A stretch of DNA of 64,000 nt, taken from UBA6168 sp041741095 (GTDB lineage: Bacteria; Bacteroidota; Bacteroidia; Chitinophagales; Saprospiraceae). Below are positions 1 through 8,798 of the stretch, in pieces. The notes under the pieces are model-generated. The model saw only the letters and a program-made list of their open reading frames with translations. It ran no database searches and was not told where the DNA came from. Numbering within the stretch: position 1 is the first letter of the stretch; each line of letters opens with the position of its first letter. The stretch lies in NCBI GenBank assembly GCA_041741095.1, contig JBGSKQ010000138.1, forward strand, positions 1 to 64,000, in the 5' to 3' direction. Both the position numbers and the translations under genes were made by a program.

Positions 1-182
1 CTGTTCCGGAACAGGTGGGTTTGATAACCCGCCCTCCCGCCTGGAGACTGCAACATCAGTTTCTCCTGCTATTCTTTTAATAAAGTCTGATTATCAATCA
101 TTTATTAAGGTTTTAATCCAGACCTCACGTTGAATCAAGGATAGAAAAACCTTTCACCATAGGGCTGCGCTACCGCCGCCGT
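1..182. other. Non-coding flank downstream of maeB
   Basis: No gene is visible. The first 14 bases are a perfect palindrome (CTGTTCCGGAACAG). A 5-bp inverted repeat follows (17-21 with 26-30). The rest is AT-rich up to the malic enzyme stop codon. No clear T-tracted terminator for the leftward maeB transcript is seen here. Confidence 0.5.
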
Positions 183-2477
183 TCACACCGCCACCAATCC
201 CCCTACCTTCTGCGCATCCACGGCGGCGATGGCCGCCAGGTTCACGATATTGTCCACATCGGTGCCACGGGGCAGCAAGTGAATAGGTTTCGCCAAACCA
301 ATGATGATGGGCCCGATGGAATTGGCGTGGCTCAAGTGCCGCACCAACCGCAGGCTGATGTTGCCGGCGTCCAGGTTGGGGAAAATCAACAAATTGGGCC
401 GGCGGCGGATGTCGGCGAAGGGGTAAATCTGGGCCAACAATTCCTGATCAAGCGCCATATCTGGCTGCACGGGGCCGTCCACTGGGATGTCGCTGCGGCG
501 CTGGCGAACCAGTTCTACGGCCTTTGTGATTTTTTCCGTTTCAGGCGAGCGGACGGAACCGAAATTGGAGAAGGACAACATGGCCACCCTCGGTTCCATG
601 TGCATCCGTTCCATTTCCTCGGCAGCCATCAGCGTAATTTCAGCCATTTCCTCGGCGGTCGGATTGATGTTGACGGCGGCATCGGCGAAGAAGTAGCTCT
701 TGCGCTCGTGGCGCAGCATGTACATACCCGCTACCAGTTTGGCACCTTTCCTTGGGCCGATGATTTTCAAGGCGGGGCGCAGCACGTCTGGATAGTTGAC
801 GGTGACGCCCGCCACCATGCTGTCGGCATGGCCCATGTGTACCATCATGGTGCCGAAGTAGAAGTAGTTTTTCAAACTGAGCGCTGCGGCGTTGAGGGTC
901 TTGCCCTTGCGCTGGCGCAGGCGGAAGTATTCGTTGATGTATTGATCCCTGTAAGGCCACAGTTTCGGCTCGATGATTTCGATGCCTTCCGGGTCGTGGT
1001 GGAGTTCCTCGAATTTGTTCAGCAATTCTATCCTGTCCTTGGCCAGCAGAATTGGCTTGGCATAGCCTTCCTGTACGATTTCGCTGGCAGCCCAGATGAT
1101 TTTTGGATCGTCGCCTTCGGGGAACACGATGCGCTTGGGTTCTTTTTTGGCAGAAATGTAAATATTGCGCATAAACTCCCTCGACCAGTCCACTTTTTCA
1201 CGCAGCGATTCTTTGTAAACGGCAAGGTCAATGGGCTTGCGGGCAACGCCTGTGCGCATCGCCGCTTCGGCCACTGCCGAAGCCGCCCAAAACAGCACCC
1301 TTGGGTCAAATGGTTTGGGTATGATGTATTCCGGCCCAAAGGAAATGCTCATGTCGTCGTAGGCACGTTTCACGGAATCTGGCACTTCTTCCTTGGCTAG
1401 GTTGGCTAAGGCGTAGGCGGCAGCCAGTTTCATTTCCTCGTTGATATTGGTGGCCTCCACGTCGAGCGCACCCCGGAAAATGAAAGGAAAGCCCAGCACG
1501 TTGTTCACCTGGTTGGGATAGTCGCTGCGGCCCGTTGCCACGATGGCGTCTGGCCTGGCGGCTTTTGCATCGGGGTAGGGGATTTCGGGATCGGGGTTGG
1601 CCATGGCGAAGATGATTGGGTTCTCGTTCATCAGGCGCACCATATCAGGTTTCAACACATTGGCCATCGAGACGCCACAAAATACATCTGCCCCCCGCAT
1701 GGCATCCGCCAAATCCTTCGCATCTGTTTTTCTAAAAAATTTCTGCTTGTATTTGTTCTTGTTTTCGTCGCCACGCCCTTCCCACAGCACACCCTTGCTG
1801 TCAGTCATCAAGATGTTTTCTAGCGTGGCACCCAGCAAAATGTAAAAATTGGCACAGGCAATACCTGCTGCACCTGCTCCGCTCACCACTATTTTTACTT
1901 TGGAAATATCCTTGCCCGTCAACTCCAGGGCATTGAGCATGGCAGCCCCGGAAATGATGGCCGTGCCGTGCTGGTCATCGTGGAAAACGGGGATGTCAAG
2001 CTCCCGCTTCAATGTTTCTTCTATATAAAAACACTCCGGCGCTTTAATGTCTTCCAGGTTGATGCCGCCAAAAGTAGGGGCAATGCTCTTCGCCGTGCGG
2101 ATGACCTCGTCGGGGTCTTCAGAGTCCACTTCGATGTCGAACACATCAATATCGGCGAACCTTTTGAACAGGACGCCTTTGCCTTCCATGACGGGCTTCC
2201 CGGCCAGGGCGCCAATGTTGCCGAGTCCAAGCACGGCTGTGCCGTTGCTTATCACGGCAACGAGGTTGCCCTTCGCTGTGTATTTTCTGGCCAATGATGG
2301 GTCACGGGCTATTTCGAGGCAAGGCTCGGCCACGCCGGGCGTGTAGGCCAATGACAGATCTTCCTGAGTGACGGTGGGTTTGGTCGGCACCACTTCTATT
2401 TTGCCCCGGCGGGGGAATTCGTGGTAATGCAAGGCCGCTTTGCGCAGGCCTTCTTTCTTTTTATCTGGCTGGTTCAT
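183..2477 (-). CDS. maeB: NADP-dependent malic enzyme with C-terminal phosphotransacetylase-like domain
   Basis: Oxidatively decarboxylates malate to pyruvate in the cytoplasm, giving NADPH. At 764 residues it has the length of the large MaeB-type enzymes. The N-terminal malic domain (about residues 20-160) contains LAYTPGVAEPC and the catalytic-region motif FHDDQHGTA. A Rossmann NAD(P)-binding domain follows, with VVSGAGAAGIACA near residue 200 and ATGRSDYPNQVNNVLGFP near 320. The C-terminal part (about 430-764) matches the phosphotransacetylase-like domain, which in MaeB is regulatory and not known to be catalytic. It stands alone on this strand, with a repeat-bearing leader upstream. Assignment is firm; cofactor preference is from family knowledge. 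Confidence 0.96.
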   Translation of the reverse strand: MNQPDKKKEGLRKAALHYHEFPRRGKIEVVPTKPTVTQEDLSLAYTPGVAEPCLEIARDPSLARKYTAKGNLVAVISNGTAVLGLGNIGALAGKPVMEGKGVLFKRFADIDVFDIEVDSEDPDEVIRTAKSIAPTFGGINLEDIKAPECFYIEETLKRELDIPVFHDDQHGTAIISGAAMLNALELTGKDISKVKIVVSGAGAAGIACANFYILLGATLENILMTDSKGVLWEGRGDENKNKYKQKFFRKTDAKDLADAMRGADVFCGVSMANVLKPDMVRLMNENPIIFAMANPDPEIPYPDAKAARPDAIVATGRSDYPNQVNNVLGFPFIFRGALDVEATNINEEMKLAAAYALANLAKEEVPDSVKRAYDDMSISFGPEYIIPKPFDPRVLFWAASAVAEAAMRTGVARKPIDLAVYKESLREKVDWSREFMRNIYISAKKEPKRIVFPEGDDPKIIWAASEIVQEGYAKPILLAKDRIELLNKFEELHHDPEGIEIIEPKLWPYRDQYINEYFRLRQRKGKTLNAAALSLKNYFYFGTMMVHMGHADSMVAGVTVNYPDVLRPALKIIGPRKGAKLVAGMYMLRHERKSYFFADAAVNINPTAEEMAEITLMAAEEMERMHMEPRVAMLSFSNFGSVRSPETEKITKAVELVRQRRSDIPVDGPVQPDMALDQELLAQIYPFADIRRRPNLLIFPNLDAGNISLRLVRHLSHANSIGPIIIGLAKPIHLLPRGTDVDNIVNLAAIAAVDAQKVGGLVAV

Positions 2478-2860
2478 GATTGTTTTTTATTGAAAAGTCA
2501 TTGAAAGTCATTGTGGTCATTTGTAATTGGGCCATTGGCTGGCGCAACAAAATACCAAGGACTGAAAGAGAGGCAATGTCCACAGCCGCCGACTAGTGGA
2601 CAATGACTTTTGGCAATAAAAACAGTGCGGTTTGTGGTTGAAAGTAGGAAGGGAGGAAACATGGCCATCGCCCCTTGAAAATTGAGCGCTAAAAAAGCGA
2701 GCTTAATAACAAAGCACTGATTTGCGGAGCAAAACTTAGAAATTCCTTAGAAATGTTAACTATGTTCCAATATACCTACTAAGGCAGCGTATTTGCTGCA
2801 ATTTTGCAACCTTGTGATAGAATATTGCACCCGAAATTGAAACATCAAAATATTTTTCCT
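2478..2860. other. Divergent intergenic region between maeB and the haloperoxidase-like gene
   Basis: About 380 bases with no convincing gene. Three copies of the core GTCATTG lie at 2497-2518, followed by CCATTGG near 2532, resembling the repeats at 21396 and 36610 though the spacing is 9-10 rather than 7. Promoters for both flanking genes must lie here. I could not pick a clear TAnnTTTG box for either. Confidence 0.4.
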
Positions 2861-5803
2861 ATGGCTAAAAAGACCTTTACACTCCTGTTCCTTTCCCTGT
2901 TTTTTTTACTGGATATAGCACAAGCACAAGAGTCCGTTGCCCGGCAATGGAACGAAGCTATGCTGTTTTCCATCAGGAGGGACTTTGCCCGACCTACCGT
3001 TCATGCCCGCAACCTGTTCCATGTGTCGGCGGCCATGTACGATGCCTGGGCTGCTTACGATACCATTGCAGAACCATATTTATTGGGAAAAACGGTGGGC
3101 AATTTCACCTGCCCATTTGACGGCATGCCCGCCCCAGCCGACGTGAAGGCCGCCCGTGAAGAGGCTATCAGCTACGCAGCCTACCGCATTTTGAAACATC
3201 GGTTCCAAAATGCGCCACCTGCCAATGTGGCCACCATCCAAAATAACCTCGACAACCTCATGCTGTCGCTGGAGTTCAATCCCGGCATCACGACCACTGA
3301 TTATTCGACCGGTTCGGCGGCGGCACTGGGCAATTATATTGCGCAATACTACATCGCTTATGGCTATCAGGACGGGGCGAACGAGACTGGCAACCCTGCC
3401 TATGGCAATTTGTATTACCAGCCCGCCAATCCGGCGTTAATTGTCAATCAACCCGGCAACCCCGATATCATTGACTTCAACCGCTGGCAGCCGCTGGCAC
3501 TTGACAGTTTTGTAGATCAGAGCGGGAATGTTTTTGCCATTGCACCGCCATTTTTAAGCCCGGAGTGGGGCAATGTCACGCCATTTTCGTTGACCGACGA
3601 CGACCTGACCGTGCATCAGCGGGATGGGTCCAACTGGAAGGTTTACCACGACCCTGGCCCTCCGCCCATGCTCGATCCGGCAACAGGCGGCGGCCTTTCC
3701 GACGAATACAAATGGACCTTCTCCCTGGTGTCTGTATGGGCTTCCCATTTGAATGCGCACGACTCTGTAATTTGGGACATTTCGCCAGCATCCATTGGCA
3801 ACATCCAGCATTATCCAGACAACTTGGCCGAATACCACGATTTTTATGATCTCATCAACGGCGGCGATAATAGCCCCGGCTATGATGTTAATCCAAAAAC
3901 GGGCTTGCCTTATGAGCCACAGTTAGTGCCACGGGGCGACTATGCAAGGGTATTGGCAGAATATTGGGCAGATGGGCCCCATTCCGAAACGCCGCCCGGC
4001 CATTGGTTTACCATCTTCAATTACGTGGGCGACCACCCGCAGTTTGAAAAAAGATACCGTGGCCAGGGGCCTATTTTGGATGATTTGGAATGGGACGTTA
4101 AAGGCTATTTTGCCATGGGCGGTGCCATGCACGACGTGGCCATCGCTGCATGGGGCATCAAAGGCTTCTACGACTACATCCGGCCTGTTTCGGCCATCAG
4201 GGGGATGGCAGAGTTGGGTCAGAGTACCTCCAACACCCTGCCCAATTACCATCCCGGTGGCCTCGAACTTATCCCTGGTTACATTGAGTTGGTAGAAGCA
4301 GGGGACACGCTGGCTGGTCTGAACAACGAAAATGTTGGCAAAATAAAACTCTATACCTGGAAAGGGCACTATTACATACCTGACCCCGCCGTCAATGAAG
4401 CTGGTGTGGGATGGATTTTGGCGGATGATTGGTGGCCTTACCAGCGCCCCTCTTTCGTTACGCCTCCCTTTGCTGGCTTTGTCTCAGGGCACTCCACCTA
4501 CTCCCGTGCCGCTGCTGAGTTGATGACCCTGCTCACCGGCGACGAATATTTCCCCGGTGGTATGAGTGAGTTCGTTGCGGAGCAAAACGAATTTTTGGTG
4601 TTTGAAGAAGGCCCCAGCCAATCCATTACCCTCCAATGGGCCAAATACCGTGACGCCTCCGATCAGTGCAGCCTTTCCCGCATCTGGGGCGGCATCCACC
4701 CGCCTGCCGACGATATTCCGGGCCGTCTTATCGGCGCTGCCATCGGCCCCGAAGCCTTCAATTATGCGGAAACTTTTTTCTACAACGACAACGACCAGGA
4801 TGGCTATTTGAACTATGTGGACTGCAACGATAACGACGCTGCCGTCAACCCCGGCGCTGCTGAAATCTGCGACGGCCTGGACAACGATTGCAACGGCTCG
4901 GTGGACGACGGTCTGAATATTTCCACTTACTTCGTAGATGCCGACGGCGATGGCTATGGTGATGCAGCCGCTACTTCGCTCGACACTTGCCTTGCCGCTG
5001 CCCCCGCTGGTTTTGCTGACAATGCATTGGACTGCAACGATAACGATGCTGCCTTCAACCCCGGCATGGCTGAAATCTGCGACGACTTCGACAACGACTG
5101 CAACGGCATGGCCGACGATGGTTTGACCTTTACCACTTTTTACCTCGACGATGACGGCGACGGCTATGGTGGCGACGGTACTTCCCTCACTTCTTGCGAC
5201 GCCAACCCGCCCGCAGGGTTTGTGGACAACAACCTCGACTGCGACGACAACAACGCCAGCCTGAACCCTGACCAAGCGGAAGTTTGTGATGGAATGGACA
5301 ACAACTGCAACGGTACGGCAGACGACGGCCTGCTCATTTTCATGTATTTCCAGGATTTGGACGGCGACTCTTTCGGCGACGCCAATATCCCCTTTAGCAC
5401 TTGCGAAAGCGACCCGCCCACGGGTTTTGTGTTCAATGACGTGGACTGCGACGACAACAACGCCGCCATCCATCCCAACGCCATTGAGATCATGGACAAT
5501 TTGGACAATGACTGCAACGGCATCGTGGACGATGTGAACGGCTTGGAAGATATTGCACAAAACAGCATCAAACTCTTCCCGAACCCCGTGCAGGATGCCC
5601 TCAGCATTGAATGTTCCTTTACGGGCCAGTTGACCGCCCAAATGTTCAGGACGGATGGCGTCATGCTGCGCAGCCAGTTACTGGATTTCAATAGCCAAAG
5701 AGCTACCGTCAGCATGGAAGATATACCGCAAGGCGTTTATTGGATAAAATTATCCGACGCCACTGGCAAACAGCGTTTTATAGGGAAAGTGGTGAGGATA
5801 TAA
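2861..5803 (+). CDS. Secreted vanadium-dependent haloperoxidase-like (PAP2 superfamily) protein with MopE-type repeats and T9SS sorting domain
   Basis: The chosen ATG begins a clean signal peptide (MAKKTFTLLFLSLFFLLDIAQAQ); an upstream in-frame start at 2804 would only bury it. The vanadate/phosphate pocket of the PAP2/haloperoxidase fold is visible as KGFYDYIRP (about residue 434), FVSGHS (about 541) and SRIWGGIHPPADD (about 606). This supports haloperoxidase or acid phosphatase chemistry; halide choice cannot be told. After about residue 640 come four Asp/Asn/Cys-rich repeats (DCNDND..NPGAAEICDGLDNDCNG) of the MopE metal-binding type. The last 75 residues form a type A T9SS sorting domain (LFPNPVQDALSI to GVYWIKL), so secretion and surface attachment through the outer membrane are likely. 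A strong hairpin follows the stop. Confidence 0.88.
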   Translation: MAKKTFTLLFLSLFFLLDIAQAQESVARQWNEAMLFSIRRDFARPTVHARNLFHVSAAMYDAWAAYDTIAEPYLLGKTVGNFTCPFDGMPAPADVKAAREEAISYAAYRILKHRFQNAPPANVATIQNNLDNLMLSLEFNPGITTTDYSTGSAAALGNYIAQYYIAYGYQDGANETGNPAYGNLYYQPANPALIVNQPGNPDIIDFNRWQPLALDSFVDQSGNVFAIAPPFLSPEWGNVTPFSLTDDDLTVHQRDGSNWKVYHDPGPPPMLDPATGGGLSDEYKWTFSLVSVWASHLNAHDSVIWDISPASIGNIQHYPDNLAEYHDFYDLINGGDNSPGYDVNPKTGLPYEPQLVPRGDYARVLAEYWADGPHSETPPGHWFTIFNYVGDHPQFEKRYRGQGPILDDLEWDVKGYFAMGGAMHDVAIAAWGIKGFYDYIRPVSAIRGMAELGQSTSNTLPNYHPGGLELIPGYIELVEAGDTLAGLNNENVGKIKLYTWKGHYYIPDPAVNEAGVGWILADDWWPYQRPSFVTPPFAGFVSGHSTYSRAAAELMTLLTGDEYFPGGMSEFVAEQNEFLVFEEGPSQSITLQWAKYRDASDQCSLSRIWGGIHPPADDIPGRLIGAAIGPEAFNYAETFFYNDNDQDGYLNYVDCNDNDAAVNPGAAEICDGLDNDCNGSVDDGLNISTYFVDADGDGYGDAAATSLDTCLAAAPAGFADNALDCNDNDAAFNPGMAEICDDFDNDCNGMADDGLTFTTFYLDDDGDGYGGDGTSLTSCDANPPAGFVDNNLDCDDNNASLNPDQAEVCDGMDNNCNGTADDGLLIFMYFQDLDGDSFGDANIPFSTCESDPPTGFVFNDVDCDDNNAAIHPNAIEIMDNLDNDCNGIVDDVNGLEDIAQNSIKLFPNPVQDALSIECSFTGQLTAQMFRTDGVMLRSQLLDFNSQRATVSMEDIPQGVYWIKLSDATGKQRFIGKVVRI
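4788..5545 (+). repeat. Four tandem MopE-type metal-binding repeats (coding)
   Basis: Four units of about 65-70 codons each carry DCxDNxxxxxPxxxExCDxxDNDCNGxxDDG, preceded (units 2-4) by a D-D-G-D-x-x-G Ca-binding-like loop. Cysteines and acidic residues are conserved between units, though the fourth unit has IMDN in place of ICDG and so lacks one Cys. The DNA is also repetitive. Metal binding is inferred from the MopE family. Confidence 0.8.
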
Positions 5804-5824
5804 GCTGATTTTTCCTAAAAAAAC

Positions 5825-5885
5825 AAGGCGCATAATTTCACATAGAAAATTGATTTTCAACGACCTATGTGAATTTATGCGCCTT
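5825..5885 (+). terminator. Long inverted repeat / terminator
   Basis: Arms 5825-5845 and 5865-5885 are 21 bp each and complementary at 20 of 21 positions, with a 19-nt loop. A T-rich stretch follows on the + strand. It lies just after the haloperoxidase-like gene. Confidence 0.8.
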
Positions 5886-5974
5886 TTCTTTTTATAAAAA
5901 TCCATCAACACCGCTCCATTCCAAAACTTTCACAAACCTTTGCATCGCATTTTTTTGAAGGATAAAAACCACCA

Positions 5975-7459
5975 TTGGAAGCAAAAGAAAAAAAGCCGAT
6001 GAGCCTCGCCCGCAAGGCGGGTATCTTCACCGTCAGCCGGGCCGTCACGATTGCCTCGCAGTTGGCGGCGGTGGTCATCCTGACGCACACCCTATCGGAG
6101 GCGGAGGCCGGTGTTGTCTTTTTCCTGCTCACCATTTATGGCACGGCACAAACCTTTGGGCAGCTTGGCCTACCTGACAGCATTTTTTATTTTTTCGAAA
6201 AACTGCCGCCCGCTTCCCGCAAAAGCATTGCCCTGCTCATCGGCCGATCGCTGCTGTGGTTGAGCCTAATCGGGGCCACTATTATGCTTGGCATTGCCTG
6301 GATGGGGGCCACCAAGGAAGGTTTCGGAGAAGTGCGCCTGCTCATCTGGGCGCTGATGGCCCTCCTCCTGTTCGAACTGCCCACGCTGCCCCTTCCCAAC
6401 ATTCTCATCGCCCTGGACAAAGCAAGGTCGGCGGCGGGACTGAACATTTTCATTGGCTTGGTGCAATTTGCGGCGATGACCCTCCCGCTCCTGCTGCCCA
6501 ATCCCGTTGCGGGGATAACGTATGGACTGCTGGTTTACGGAGCTTTGCGCCTGCTGGTAAGCGCAGCCGTTTTTTTCCAACTGTTTAAACATGAAAAAAT
6601 AGAATCCCTGCCAAAAGGCACCTTCCGTGTGCTGTTCCGATACTCCGTGCCGCTCAGCCTGGCCCAGGTTTTTTGGGGCCTCAACCGCCAGTTGGACAAG
6701 TACATCGTGCAGTGGTTCTTGCCAGCCTCCTTTGCCGTGTATGCTGCCGGGGCCTACGAAATACCCATCATCCCGACCATCGCCTATTCCGTCGCCTCTG
6801 TGATGATGCCACAATTGGTGGGCCACTACCTGCGGGAGGAGCGGCCGCAATTGCTGGAACTTTGGTACAAAAGCATCCGAAAAGTGACGGTCATCGTGCT
6901 GCCGCTGGTCATGGTGTTCATCGTGGCGGCGGAGGAGTTCATTGCGCTCCTGTTTCCAGAAAATTACGCCGAAGCGGTCATCCCTTTCCGCATTTACACG
7001 GTCATCCTCCTGCAACGGGTCGCCTCGTACAGCAACATGCAAAAGGCGCTCGGCAGCACCCGTGAGATTACTTATTCCGCCATTTATGGTTTTGTGATAA
7101 ATGCCGTTTTGTGCATCCCCTTCATCCTGTGGCTGGGCATTGCCGGGCCGCCGTTGGCCTCGCTTATCGCCAACCTGTTCACTTGGTGGTACGCCCTTTC
7201 GAGGATACAGATTTTGTTGAAAGTGAAATTTTCGGAGGTGTTCCCTTTTGCCTTTTATGGCAAGGCGCTGCTCGTGGCCGCCCTGGCCACCTTGCCTGTT
7301 TTTTTGCTAAAAAACCAATGGGAAATGCCCGCCGCCATTGGCTTTCCTGTTTTGGCCATCAGTTACTTGCTGGTGTACGTCATTTTGGCAAAAGTCACGA
7401 AGATCCTCCCCGAAAAGGATTGGAACCGGCTGCTGCGTGGCTTGCGGCTGCGGACTTAA
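5975..7459 (+). CDS. Polysaccharide/oligosaccharide flippase (Wzx/MATE-like, MOP superfamily)
   Basis: A 494-residue polytopic membrane protein with about 12-14 hydrophobic helices, including LIGRSLLWLSLIGATIMLGIAWM and a long C-terminal set. The hydrophobic pattern and an N-terminal stretch of the type KAGIFTVSRAVTIASQLAAVVIL are typical of lipid-linked polysaccharide exporters. It would flip an undecaprenyl-linked glycan across the inner membrane. The start is ambiguous: a TTG at 5975 or an ATG eight codons later at 5999; the ATG is equally plausible. No glycan cluster lies beside it, so the substrate is unknown. A GAACGAT-type heptamer repeat begins one base after its stop codon. Confidence 0.85.
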   Translation: MEAKEKKPMSLARKAGIFTVSRAVTIASQLAAVVILTHTLSEAEAGVVFFLLTIYGTAQTFGQLGLPDSIFYFFEKLPPASRKSIALLIGRSLLWLSLIGATIMLGIAWMGATKEGFGEVRLLIWALMALLLFELPTLPLPNILIALDKARSAAGLNIFIGLVQFAAMTLPLLLPNPVAGITYGLLVYGALRLLVSAAVFFQLFKHEKIESLPKGTFRVLFRYSVPLSLAQVFWGLNRQLDKYIVQWFLPASFAVYAAGAYEIPIIPTIAYSVASVMMPQLVGHYLREERPQLLELWYKSIRKVTVIVLPLVMVFIVAAEEFIALLFPENYAEAVIPFRIYTVILLQRVASYSNMQKALGSTREITYSAIYGFVINAVLCIPFILWLGIAGPPLASLIANLFTWWYALSRIQILLKVKFSEVFPFAFYGKALLVAALATLPVFLLKNQWEMPAAIGFPVLAISYLLVYVILAKVTKILPEKDWNRLLRGLRLRT

Positions 7460-7460
7460 T

Positions 7461-7492
7461 GAATGATGAACGATGAATGATGAACGATGAAC
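7461..7492 (+). repeat. Heptamer tandem repeat, GAATGAT/GAACGAT type
   Basis: Units run GAATGAT, GAACGAT, GAATGAT, GAACGAT, GAAC (4.6 copies, strict 7-bp period), one base after the flippase stop codon. A sister array with the same units lies at 62410-62434, also just after a + strand stop codon. Confidence 0.9.
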
Positions 7493-7581
7493 CTTGCAAT
7501 ACAATGATCATCAAATTGATTTCACAATAAGCTGGGTTCGCCGTATTCAAAATCTTCTGATTTCTTCAGATACTGATTGCA

Positions 7582-7671
7582 GCCCCGAAGTGGGTCCTGG
7601 GATTCTCGCTGCGCCCGAAACTGCCCGCTGTGGGCTGAAGACTGAAGACTGAAGACTGTGGACTGAAGACT
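7582..7671 (+). repeat. Composite repeat: 42-bp leader plus CTGAAGA heptamers
   Basis: A leader (7582-7623) begins with GCCCCGAAG and ends with TCTCGCTGCGCCCGAAACTG. It is followed by CTGAAGA x3, CTGTGGA, CTGAAGA, CT (7635-7671). The array stops just short of the trhO stop codon. The same order of parts occurs at 57048-57119 inside another gene. Confidence 0.8.
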
Positions 7672-7674
7672 AAT

Positions 7675-8718
7675 TCACCCCATCACCAAATCCTCGTTTT
7701 GCCGGAAAGCTTTGTATCGGCCCTTGCTGAATTTCGTACCGTTGAACACGGCTGTTTTTCTCAAAACAAGCTGCTGTTCTTCAGGCAGTTGGATGAACTC
7801 GGCACATTGGGAGGAGCAGCAGTTGTGGTACTTTTCAGCGCATTCGTCGCATTGGATGAAGAGCAGGTGACAGGCGTCGTTGGCACAGTTTACATGTGTA
7901 TCGCAGGGCTGGCCGCACTGGTGGCATTTGGCGACCACCTCCCCGCTGATGCGCTCGCCGAGGCGCTCGTCAAAGACGAAATTTTTGCCGATAAACTTAT
8001 TGGGCAGCCCCTGTTCCTTGCATTGGCGGGTATATTCGATGATGCCGCCGTCCACCATGAAGACGTTTTTGAAACCCCGGTGGAGGTAGTAAGCACTGGC
8101 CTTTTCGCAGCGGATGCCGCCCGTGCAGTACATCACGATGTTCTGGTCTTTTTTATTGGCGAGCATGTCTTCCACCAACGGCAGGGCCTCCCGGAAGGTG
8201 ACCACATCGGGGCGGATGGCATTTTCAAAAAAGCCGACCTCGCTTTCGTAGTGGTTGCGCATGTCCACCACAATGGTATCGGGGTCGTCGGTGAGGGCAT
8301 TGTATTCACGGGCGTTGAGATGGTGGCCCCGCTTGGTCACGTCGAAGGATTTGTCGTCCAGGCCATCGGCCACTATTTTGCCCCTGACCTTTATTTTGAG
8401 TTTGAAAAAGGACTTTCCGTCGTCGTCAATGGCGATGTTCAGGCGGCAGCCATCAAGAAATGGCACGGAGTAAAGGCTCTTTTTGAAGTCCTCAAAATTC
8501 GCCGTTGGCACTGAAATCTGGCCGTTCACGCCCTCGCCAGACACGTAAATCCGCCCAAAGACGCCCACTTCGTCGAGCAGTCGGTAAAACTGGTTGCGGA
8601 AGAGTTCCGGGTTTTCGATGTGGGCGTATTTATAAAATGACAGCGTGGTGCGTTTTACACCGCTTTCGAGCATCCGCTGTTTGAGTTCGTCGTTGTTTAT
8701 TTTGTTGTGGAGTTTCAT
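7675..8718 (-). CDS. trhO: tRNA uridine(34) hydroxylase TrhO (rhodanese-like)
   Basis: Oxygen-dependent hydroxylation of U34 in certain tRNAs, the first step to 5-(carboxy)methoxyuridine. It has the family's N-terminal acylphosphatase-like region (LSFYKYAHIENPELFRNQF, GRIYVSGEGVNGQISVP), the rhodanese domain with catalytic Cys198 in MYCTGGIRCEKAS, and a C-terminal cysteine-rich zinc-binding segment (CHQCGQPCDTHVNC and later Cys pairs). The 347-residue length is normal. It lies 80 bp downstream of the zinc-ribbon gene on the same strand and may be cotranscribed with it. Its stop codon directly abuts the composite repeat at 7582-7671. Confidence 0.95.
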   Translation of the reverse strand: MKLHNKINNDELKQRMLESGVKRTTLSFYKYAHIENPELFRNQFYRLLDEVGVFGRIYVSGEGVNGQISVPTANFEDFKKSLYSVPFLDGCRLNIAIDDDGKSFFKLKIKVRGKIVADGLDDKSFDVTKRGHHLNAREYNALTDDPDTIVVDMRNHYESEVGFFENAIRPDVVTFREALPLVEDMLANKKDQNIVMYCTGGIRCEKASAYYLHRGFKNVFMVDGGIIEYTRQCKEQGLPNKFIGKNFVFDERLGERISGEVVAKCHQCGQPCDTHVNCANDACHLLFIQCDECAEKYHNCCSSQCAEFIQLPEEQQLVLRKTAVFNGTKFSKGRYKAFRQNEDLVMG

Positions 8719-8798
8719 ATCAAAAATTTGATGGGTAAAGGGGTGGTAAGTTGCAGGCTATGGTTTTGGCATCAGGTGCCACTTCGGGCATATATGGT

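Noticed and set aside
279..1400. Long open frame (373 codons) on the + strand opposite maeB
   Set aside because: It lies wholly within the confident maeB gene on the other strand, and its translation is low-complexity His/Phe/Val-rich with no domain. An antisense artefact of GC-rich codons.
4788..5545. Repetitive DNA that might be taken for a CRISPR or satellite
   Set aside because: The periodicity follows codons of a protein repeat with conserved Cys and Asp; there are no spacers.
4484..5641. Long open frame on the - strand opposite the MopE repeats
   Set aside because: Its Val/Ala-rich repeats merely mirror the coding repeats of the haloperoxidase-like gene.
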